From NCBI GenBank assembly GCA_011330545.1, contig DRQI01000337.1, positions 1 to 6,341 of the forward strand: a stretch of DNA of 6,341 nt, in the 5' to 3' direction. A program made the position numbers and the translations under genes. The notes under the pieces are model-generated. The model ran no database searches, was not told where the DNA came from, and saw only the letters and a list, made by a program, of their open reading frames with translations. The first letter of the stretch is position 1. The number at the start of each line of letters is the position of its first letter. Source of the DNA: Flavobacteriia bacterium. Lineage in GTDB: Bacteria; Bacteroidota; Bacteroidia; Flavobacteriales; Flavobacteriaceae. Below are positions 1-5,297 of the stretch, piece after piece.

Positions 1-162
1 ATAGTCACTTAACTCTTTTGTAGAGATTGTCTCCTGATTTTTATTGGGAATGGATAATGTTATGGGGTTTTCGGTTAATGTACGATACAGTTCGGGATAT
101 TTTTCTTCAATTTCTAAGGTGACTTTGTTTATCTCGTCAGTGATTTTTTGTAATGCTTTCAT
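1..162 (-). CDS. Small conserved-looking protein of unknown function, N-terminal part (3' end beyond window)
   Basis: An open frame starts with ATG at 162-160 on the minus strand and runs 54 codons without a stop to the left edge, so the C-terminus is missing. The visible protein begins MKALQKITDEINKVTLEIEE. Residues 1-22 are charged and probably helical; they are followed by KYPELYRTLTENP, a possible beta stretch (ITLSIPN) and a second charged segment ending KELSDY. I see no signal peptide, membrane segment or cysteine, so it is probably a small cytosolic protein. The start follows an A/T-rich leader (TAAAAATTTAAACCT) with no Shine-Dalgarno, as is common in Bacteroidota. It lies 104 bases downstream of the ArsC-like gene on the same strand, behind the inverted repeat at 178-232, and could be the last gene of the same operon or separately controlled. 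The style resembles short conserved proteins of flavobacteria, but I cannot name a family or function. Confidence 0.72.
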   Translation of the reverse strand, partial: MKALQKITDEINKVTLEIEEKYPELYRTLTENPITLSIPNKNQETISTKELSDY

Positions 163-177
163 AGGTTTAAATTTTTA

Positions 178-232
178 TGATACGATAACTCAGTAGTTTT
201 AGTGATACGATGACTTTTGAGTTATCGTATCA
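178..232. promoter_or_regulatory. Perfect 15-bp inverted repeat with an extra internal half-site, upstream of the left-edge gene
   Basis: TGATACGATAACTCA at 178-192 and its exact reverse complement TGAGTTATCGTATCA at 218-232 are separated by 25 bases. Inside that spacer, 200-214 (TAGTGATACGATGAC) is a near-copy of the left arm and also pairs with 221-235. The right arm therefore has two alternative partners, giving two mutually exclusive hairpins. In the minus-strand transcript the last arm ends 15 bases before the ATG at 162, so the structure lies in the leader of that gene. There is no U-tract after either hairpin, so it is not a classic terminator. It could be a leader RNA structure or a DNA-binding dyad. 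The pairing is seen directly; a regulatory role is inference. Confidence 0.55.
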
Positions 233-250
233 CTAGAAATTATCTAAAAC
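197..250. repeat. Hairpin repeat, copy 1 (downstream of the ArsC-like gene)
   Basis: This is one of two copies of a roughly 54-bp sequence; by hand alignment it matches 1039-1091 at about 47 of 54 positions with one single-base gap. Its core is a long stem in which 197-214 pairs with 221-238 around the loop TTTTGA at 215-220. Read on the plus strand, all stem positions pair if G·U at 212/223 and U·G at 199/236 are allowed. The conserved flank beyond the stem includes CTAGAAAT. The copy begins 16 bases after the stop of the ArsC-like gene in the direction of transcription. Part of it also forms the inverted repeat at 178-232. No transposase or target duplication is visible, so I call it an interspersed palindromic repeat only. 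Confidence 0.75.
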
Positions 251-266
251 TGAATCCATCTAAAAC

Positions 267-632
267 CTAGCCTGTAATTTTTAAGACATCTGTATAGGTT
301 TCAACAAAAATACCTTTCGTACCTATTAAAACAATTGGCAATCTAATAAGATGTTGGTTATGCACTATTAATTTTAGCATATCTTCTTCGCAAAAATCTT
401 TTGAGGCCTTATCAAACTGAGGGTCTTTTGTATTTAAAAGCTCCTTTACACTTACGTTTAACCGGCTAGCTAATGCTTCAATTTGATCTGCCGTGAGTGC
501 TACTTTTTTTAAATCAAATTCGATAATAGCATGGGTATAATCTAACAGTAAATCAATGATTTTTTTTACCAGCTCATTCTTGCCATAGTAAAATAGGGTT
601 GCTTCTCTTTTTGATGTTGAAAATAATTCCAT
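267..632 (-). CDS. ArsC/Spx-like thioredoxin-fold protein lacking the catalytic cysteine
   Basis: This 121-residue protein follows the layout of the arsenate reductase (ArsC/Spx/YffB) family. Residues 11-42 look like the first beta-alpha-beta unit (ATLFYYGKNELVKK onward, then IIEFDLKK). Residues 47-70 match the helical insert (LTADQIEALASRL, then VKELLNTKDPQF), which aligns by eye with the family's LLRTKEPEY-type segment. Residues 84-101 end in LIRLPIVL with the cis-proline (P99), followed by a C-terminal beta-alpha piece (GTKGIFVETYTDVLKI). Family members normally have a cysteine in the loop after the first strand and an arginine directly before that proline. Here the loop reads YGKNE and the residue before P99 is leucine. 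The only cysteine is C81, outside the usual active site. Arsenate reductase activity is therefore unlikely; a binding or regulatory role is a guess. The ATG lies 7 bases after the stop of the AhpD-like gene, implying co-transcription and perhaps translational coupling. The fold call is from recognised motifs only. Confidence 0.75.
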   Translation of the reverse strand: MELFSTSKREATLFYYGKNELVKKIIDLLLDYTHAIIEFDLKKVALTADQIEALASRLNVSVKELLNTKDPQFDKASKDFCEEDMLKLIVHNQHLIRLPIVLIGTKGIFVETYTDVLKITG

Positions 633-639
633 CGCTATA

Positions 640-1011
640 CTATTGCTTCAATAAATGTTCAAAAACGGTTTCTGCATTTCCCAATACCCTTGATGCTTCG
701 GCATACCGTGCAATTTTAAAGGTTTCCAGAATTTTTTCTTTTGCAATATGTTGCGTTTTCGCCTTGTTCATCATCGCCTCTATACACGTGTTACTACCGG
801 TAGCCAAGGCAATTCCTAAATAGATTAAAATCCTTGATTCGGCATCTAACGCCCCGTTTTCTTGAGGCATAGCAAAGGTACTATTTTTAGCTTGTTCGGC
901 AATCATTTCGGGCAGTACTTTTTCTGCCAATTCAATCGATTTGGGCAATTTACCGTCCATCATACCTTTCATCATAGAAAGGATTTGTTCTGTTGTGGGT
1001 GTTGTGTTCAT
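640..1011 (-). CDS. AhpD/carboxymuconolactone decarboxylase-like protein with incomplete CxxC site
   Basis: This 123-residue, probably all-helical cytosolic protein contains the core of the CMD/AhpD family at residues 55-117. LDAESRILIYLGIALATG (55-72) leads into SNTCIEAMM (73-81), followed by an EKILETFKIARYAEASRV helix pair. AhpD-type members carry CxxC followed by a histidine four residues after the second cysteine; they act as disulfide reductases or peroxidase partners. Here the first cysteine is S73, the second (C76) is kept and the histidine position is M80, so canonical dithiol chemistry should not be possible. The N-terminal 50 residues are methionine-rich helix (ILSMMKGMMDGKLP) and may serve in oligomer formation. 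The gene lies 102 bases downstream of the RND transporter, on the same strand, with hairpin repeat copy 2 in the gap. The start is preceded by an A-rich leader. Gamma-carboxymuconolactone decarboxylase activity is not supported. Confidence 0.82.
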   Translation of the reverse strand: MNTTPTTEQILSMMKGMMDGKLPKSIELAEKVLPEMIAEQAKNSTFAMPQENGALDAESRILIYLGIALATGSNTCIEAMMNKAKTQHIAKEKILETFKIARYAEASRVLGNAETVFEHLLKQ

Positions 1012-1113
1012 TTTTTATGTTTTTTTAGTGTATCTAGGTTTTAGTAATACGATGACTTTGAGTCATTGTATCACTAGAAATCATTTAAAGCTTCTATTTT
1101 TCTATTCATTTTA
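1012..1113. other. Intergenic gap between RND transporter and AhpD-like gene
   Basis: This 102-base AT-rich spacer contains hairpin repeat copy 2 (1039-1091). On the minus strand it ends with an A-rich leader (CACTAAAAAAACATAAAAA) directly before the ATG at 1011. I looked for the Bacteroidota promoter pattern (TTTG near -33, TAnnTTTG near -7) on the minus strand and saw no good match. No U-tract follows the hairpin, so readthrough from the pump genes is the simplest view. Confidence 0.5.
1039..1091. repeat. Hairpin repeat, copy 2 (downstream of the RND transporter gene)
   Basis: This is the second copy of the repeat at 197-250, in the same orientation. The core stem pairs 1042-1057 with 1061-1076 around a 3-base loop at 1058-1060. 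On the plus strand there is one A·C mismatch (1046/1072) and one G·U (1051/1067). The sequence TACGATGAC and the flank TCACTAGAAAT are identical to copy 1. It begins 22 bases after the RND stop codon in the direction of transcription, a placement very like that of copy 1 after the ArsC-like gene. The additional half-site seen at 178-192 is not clearly present here. Confidence 0.75.
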
Positions 1114-4100
1114 TTATTTTTTGAGTTGCCTTTTTACAGATGGTTTATCTTTATCTACCGCATAGGCATAAATGGGTACATAAATCAACGTCAATAAAGT
1201 ACCTATCAATAGTCCGCCAATAGCTACATCTGCTAAGGGGCTTAATCGCTCTAAGCCAACAGCTCGTTCTAAGGCTATGGGAATCATACCGGCAATGGTA
1301 CCAAAAGCTGTCATTAATACCGGGCGAAAACGCACACGTACGCTTTCTATGGCACTTTCAAATGGGCTTTCGCCACCGGCGCGATGCTGTTGGTAAAAAT
1401 CAATTAACAAGACGGCATTTTTAATAATGATTCCGAAAAGCAATAAAATTCCCAAAAGGCTAGGCATACAACTTGGTTTATGAAATAATAACATGCCCCA
1501 AGCTGCCCCAATAAGGGCTAAGGGTAGCACTAAAATCATAATAAAAGCCATTTTAACCGATTTATAAATGGCTATTAACACCATTAACAATATGATTATT
1601 CCTAGGGCAATGGCTTTCATCATTCTGGCAAAACTGTCATCAATGGTATGGATATCGCCTTCTTGTGTAACCACCACATCTTTTAAATTTTTAACCGTAC
1701 TCAAAGCTGCTTCGGCATCGGCAGTTAAATGTGTAATAGGCCGTTTGGCACGGTATCCGTTGATATCAACACTATACAACATTTTATCGCGTTCAATTTT
1801 AGCATAGGTAAGCCGTTTTGAAATGTTGGCCAATGCCATCAGTGGTATTTCACCAAATTTTGATTGTATCGGCAATAAACGCAAGGTTTGTTCATTTTGG
1901 CTAAATTTTCCTTTTAAATACAAGCGTACATATTGCGTATTCATAGATTGTAAATTGGCATTCAAGCCTACTATTTGTCCTTTAACAGGAATTTGTGCCG
2001 CTATTTGATAAGGTGTCAATCCATAACTCAAGGCTTTATTTTCATCGATATCCAATACTATCTCACTCACATCTTTATCCCAGCTTGTAGAAACAGAAGT
2101 TAGTCCTTTTATATGGGCAATGGCGTTACTTACTTCATGTGTTTTATCGGTAAGGCCATCTACAACGGCTGATTTTAACCTGACATCAAGTGGTGCTTTT
2201 ACTGATGATAAAGCGGTAGCTCCGAAATCATAAACGTCATTGCGTTTTAAACCTTCTAATTTTGACAATTTATCTCTTAAGATATCTTCTATTTCCCAAA
2301 GGCTTAATTTACGGTGAAACCTATCGACACAATTTATGGTTATGGTTGCTTCTGAGGGTAAATTTCCGCTTCCTAAGCTCAATACGCCGGGTTCTGTACC
2401 AAAAGCCACAGAGCTTTTATCGGCCCACTTTTGGGTATGCAACCACGTTAAGAACGGGCCTACTTTTTGCTCGGCACTTTCTACGGTTTCATTCGCACTA
2501 AAGGCTATTTGTGCTTTTATTATACCGGTATCCATAGGTGGCATGGCATCTTTGCCAATGGTTGGCATAATATTTCCTACGGTTAATAACAATATGATAA
2601 CAACACCGGCAGTTAAGGCTACCCGCCTCCAAATTTTATGTTTTCCATTTGAAAATTTGATGACATTTACATAGGGATTGACCAGTTTTCCAACCGATTT
2701 ATTGTATAATTTATCAAACCATAATTCGATTTTTGTTTTGCTAAACCCATTTTTATAGAGCACTTTTAACAATTGGGGAATAAAAGTGATGGATATAAAA
2801 AATGAAATAATCAAGGCAATAATCAAGGTAAAAATTAAGGGCTTGAATATTTTTTCGGGGAAACCGCCTACAAACATCAAAGGAAAAATTACGGCAATGG
2901 TAGATATTGTTCCGGCAAAAACCGGGGCAATGACTTCTTTTGTGCCTTTTATAATGGCAGTTTCTAAATTTTCGTGCAATTCATTCAAATGGCGTTCTAC
3001 ATTTTCTAATACCACCACGGCATCATCGGTCAGCATCCCTAACGCCAAAATAATAGCGGTATAAATAACGATATTCAGTTCACCGCCTGTTAGCCATATT
3101 ACTGCCATTGTTGCAAAAAATACCATGGGTATAGACAAGCCGGCAGCAATAATTGCCCTAAAATTACCCAAGAAAAAGAGGACTACAATAAGTGTAAAAA
3201 TAATGGCATCACGCAAGGCTTCCAGCATATTAGAATTTGCCAATTCTATAAGGTTTCTTTGGGTATCTGAAATTTCAAAATGTATATTGGGATATTGTAT
3301 TGCCAATTTTTTCATCTCAGCCCTTGCTGCTTTACTTACATCGAGAACACTTCCTCCGGGAGCCCGTTGTATGGCCAGTGCAATGGCGGGTTTGGCGTTG
3401 CCTAAATAACCACTGGTACGTTTTTTATAACTCCATTTTACATCGGCAATATCTTTTAACCGTACATTTGGCAATATTGTAGTATTTTTTATCCGTGCTA
3501 CTTCGTCTTTTTCTCCATAAAAGGTAATGGTATAAAAACTATTATCGCCTTTTACAAAACCAATAGGCATGTCTTTGTTTAATACTTGAATAGCTTTTGT
3601 AATAGCCTCAAAATTAACATGGTATCGTTTTGCTTTAAAAGGGTCAACTTCTATATTAATAGCGCTTTCATAACCGCCAAAAACTTCTACATTTCCTATT
3701 TCAGGGTTGCTTAACAGATAGGGTTTCATAAAACTTTCGGCGATTTTCCGAATATCGGCAATGGCAATATTCTTATTTTTTGCCGACAGTGAAATAATAT
3801 CTACGGGCAAGGTAAAATCTCCCACGGTATAAATAGCCGGATTGATGGTTGCCGGTAGTTTCCCTTTTGCGATAGACAGGGCATTAGCTACATCTACGGC
3901 AGCGGCATTCAAATCTTTTTTATACCCGAATTCGGCTTTTACGATTGAAAAATTAGCGACGTTTACCGAGCTCACATCGGTGACCAATCCCAATCTTGAA
4001 ATTTCTTGCTCAATAGGTTTTGAAACGGTATTGGCAGCTACTTGTGCGGTAGCCCCCGGCACATTGGTTATCACTATAACCTGTGGTGGATTGGCATCTG

Positions 4101-4206
4101 GAAATAAATTTTTTGGCAAAGTAATCAAGGCGACAATGCCCATGATAAAAAAACCTGCTATCAAAGCATACAAGGTATAGGGACGTTTGTAAAAATATTC
4201 GAACAT
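1114..4206 (-). CDS. RND-family efflux transporter, inner-membrane permease (AcrB-like)
   Basis: This 1030-residue protein is full length for an AcrB-type RND transporter and has the expected duplicated layout. There is one N-terminal membrane helix (about 10-30), a large periplasmic porter region (about 35-330), five or six helices at about 333-480, TM7 at about 528-548, a second porter region (about 550-858) and TM8-TM12 at about 862-1015. The proton-relay residues are present: D394 and D395 in TM4 (GMLTDDAVVVLENVER), K929 in TM10 (GIIIKNAVLLIDF), and R959 and T966 in VRFRPVLMTAF. These correspond to AcrB D407/D408, K940, R971 and T978. The two aspartates favour a hydrophobe/amphiphile (HAE-like) exporter over the heavy-metal (CusA-like) type, but the substrate is unknown. 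Motifs PGATAQVAANTVSKPIE and MPPMDTGII are typical of the superfamily. The ATG follows the adaptor stop by 3 bases (TAAGCCATG), indicating tight coupling. No frameshift or truncation is visible. Confidence 0.97.
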   Translation of the reverse strand: MFEYFYKRPYTLYALIAGFFIMGIVALITLPKNLFPDANPPQVIVITNVPGATAQVAANTVSKPIEQEISRLGLVTDVSSVNVANFSIVKAEFGYKKDLNAAAVDVANALSIAKGKLPATINPAIYTVGDFTLPVDIISLSAKNKNIAIADIRKIAESFMKPYLLSNPEIGNVEVFGGYESAINIEVDPFKAKRYHVNFEAITKAIQVLNKDMPIGFVKGDNSFYTITFYGEKDEVARIKNTTILPNVRLKDIADVKWSYKKRTSGYLGNAKPAIALAIQRAPGGSVLDVSKAARAEMKKLAIQYPNIHFEISDTQRNLIELANSNMLEALRDAIIFTLIVVLFFLGNFRAIIAAGLSIPMVFFATMAVIWLTGGELNIVIYTAIILALGMLTDDAVVVLENVERHLNELHENLETAIIKGTKEVIAPVFAGTISTIAVIFPLMFVGGFPEKIFKPLIFTLIIALIISFFISITFIPQLLKVLYKNGFSKTKIELWFDKLYNKSVGKLVNPYVNVIKFSNGKHKIWRRVALTAGVVIILLLTVGNIMPTIGKDAMPPMDTGIIKAQIAFSANETVESAEQKVGPFLTWLHTQKWADKSSVAFGTEPGVLSLGSGNLPSEATITINCVDRFHRKLSLWEIEDILRDKLSKLEGLKRNDVYDFGATALSSVKAPLDVRLKSAVVDGLTDKTHEVSNAIAHIKGLTSVSTSWDKDVSEIVLDIDENKALSYGLTPYQIAAQIPVKGQIVGLNANLQSMNTQYVRLYLKGKFSQNEQTLRLLPIQSKFGEIPLMALANISKRLTYAKIERDKMLYSVDINGYRAKRPITHLTADAEAALSTVKNLKDVVVTQEGDIHTIDDSFARMMKAIALGIIILLMVLIAIYKSVKMAFIMILVLPLALIGAAWGMLLFHKPSCMPSLLGILLLFGIIIKNAVLLIDFYQQHRAGGESPFESAIESVRVRFRPVLMTAFGTIAGMIPIALERAVGLERLSPLADVAIGGLLIGTLLTLIYVPIYAYAVDKDKPSVKRQLKK

Positions 4207-4209
4207 GGC

Positions 4210-5268
4210 TTACTTATTTTGAGTTAAAATGGGCGAACCGCTTAGTAGTTTTAGCAAAATATCTTGTTTGGCAATAACGAGTTCTTTACCTACGAGGTTT
4301 TGATTGTTTACTACCAAGCCATCTTCGCCGGTTTGAAGTATGGTAACAGGTATTGGGGTGGCGCTATCCTTTTCTTTTGCCAACACAAAATTTTTGCCAT
4401 CGCGATTCAAAACGGCATCAAAAGGAAGTTTAACAGCCTTGCCTTTAAATACAATCACATCTACTTCTAACCTGTCTCCGGTTGTAAATCCTTTTGAGTT
4501 GACATACACTTTATATTCTTTTAGGTTATTAAAGGTGCTGTTTAAACTGATTGCGGGATAATCGGTACCTTTAAACCGGACTCCATATAGGGATAAATCT
4601 GTGGGGATTCGCAATAATAAATAGAAGCCGTCTTTGGCATTTATTGTTGCTACCGGATGCCCGGGCATACACATATCGCCTTTGTTTACCAACGTTTTAG
4701 AAATGATACCGTCTACCGGAGAAGTGATTATGGCATAGGTTAAGGTATTGGCAATATTGACTTTGTTTTGTTGTAATGCTTCTAATTTTGCCCGGGTAGC
4801 TTCGAGGTTGCTTTCTTCTGTTTGGAATTGTTCTATGGAAGCTCCTTTGATATCTAATAATTCTTTGGTTCTTTTATGGGTAGCTTCCAAGTTTTTAAGC
4901 GCTGTTTGTACGGCTTTTATTTGTGACTGCAAACTTGCAGCGCTCGATTGTATCGAAGTATTGTCTAAACGGGCAATGACTTCGCCTTTTGTTACCTTTG
5001 AGCCACTTGGTTTAATAAAGTTTATCCGAGCTGTTACTCTTGATGATAAATTAACATCTTTATCATTTTCTGTCTGTGCTAAATAGGGTAGCGTAAGGGT
5101 AACATCTTTTAATTGAGGTTTAAATGTTGAAACGGCAATGCCATATTCTTTGGCCACCGGTAAAGAGGCTTCTTTGTGCTTGGCATTGGCAATGGCTAAA
5201 ATTGCCAAAACGACAATCACTATAATGACTACTATTAGTATTACTTTTCTATTTTTAGTTGTTTTCAT
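4210..5268 (-). CDS. RND efflux periplasmic adaptor (HlyD/AcrA-type membrane fusion protein)
   Basis: This 352-residue adaptor would join the RND transporter to the outer-membrane channel. A basic N-terminus (MKTTKNRK) precedes a hydrophobic helix at about 9-28. There is no lipobox cysteine, so it is probably held by an uncleaved anchor or a non-lipoprotein signal. The split biotinyl-lipoyl-like domain is at about 72-103 (VTARINFIKPSGSKVTKGEVIARLD) and 178-210 (ITSPVDGIISKTLVNKGD). Between them is an alpha-helical hairpin at about 105-175 (QSQIKAVQTALKNLEATHKR and its return arm). At the hairpin tip R133, L137 and S144 reproduce the spacing of the AcrA R128-L132-S139 motif that contacts TolC. 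A beta-barrel (about 212-285) and a short membrane-proximal domain follow. Length is typical of compact Bacteroidota adaptors. The gene starts 29 bases after the channel gene's stop and ends 3 bases before the transporter ATG. Confidence 0.95.
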   Translation of the reverse strand: MKTTKNRKVILIVVIIVIVVLAILAIANAKHKEASLPVAKEYGIAVSTFKPQLKDVTLTLPYLAQTENDKDVNLSSRVTARINFIKPSGSKVTKGEVIARLDNTSIQSSAASLQSQIKAVQTALKNLEATHKRTKELLDIKGASIEQFQTEESNLEATRAKLEALQQNKVNIANTLTYAIITSPVDGIISKTLVNKGDMCMPGHPVATINAKDGFYLLLRIPTDLSLYGVRFKGTDYPAISLNSTFNNLKEYKVYVNSKGFTTGDRLEVDVIVFKGKAVKLPFDAVLNRDGKNFVLAKEKDSATPIPVTILQTGEDGLVVNNQNLVGKELVIAKQDILLKLLSGSPILTQNK

Positions 5269-5297
5269 CTCTATTTTATTTTAGTTGCTAATCGCTT

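Noticed and set aside
197..238. Hairpin as an intrinsic transcription terminator
   Set aside because: No run of U follows the stem on either strand: the minus transcript continues with ACTACTGAG and the plus strand with ATTATC. The stem is also AT-rich.
267..632. Calling this gene arsC (functional arsenate reductase)
   Set aside because: The catalytic cysteine and the arginine before the cis-proline are both missing, and no arsenic-resistance neighbours (arsR, arsB, acr3) are in the window.
599..823. Plus-strand open frame opposite the AhpD-like gene
   Set aside because: It is the reverse-strand shadow of two well-supported small genes, and its composition follows from them.
1042..1076. Hairpin copies as integron attC sites flanking a gene cassette
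   Set aside because: The arms do not carry the GTTRRRY/RYYYAAC core boxes, the stem is too regular, and no integrase is in view. The cassette-like arrangement alone is not enough.
2336..2674. Plus-strand open frame of 112 codons inside the RND gene
   Set aside because: It lies fully antisense to a conserved RND coding region, has no recognisable domain and no separate start signal. It is a shadow of the real gene.
3842..4180. Plus-strand open frame of 112 codons opposite the start of the RND gene
   Set aside because: It is antisense to the conserved N-terminal RND region, and its hydrophobic stretches mirror that gene.
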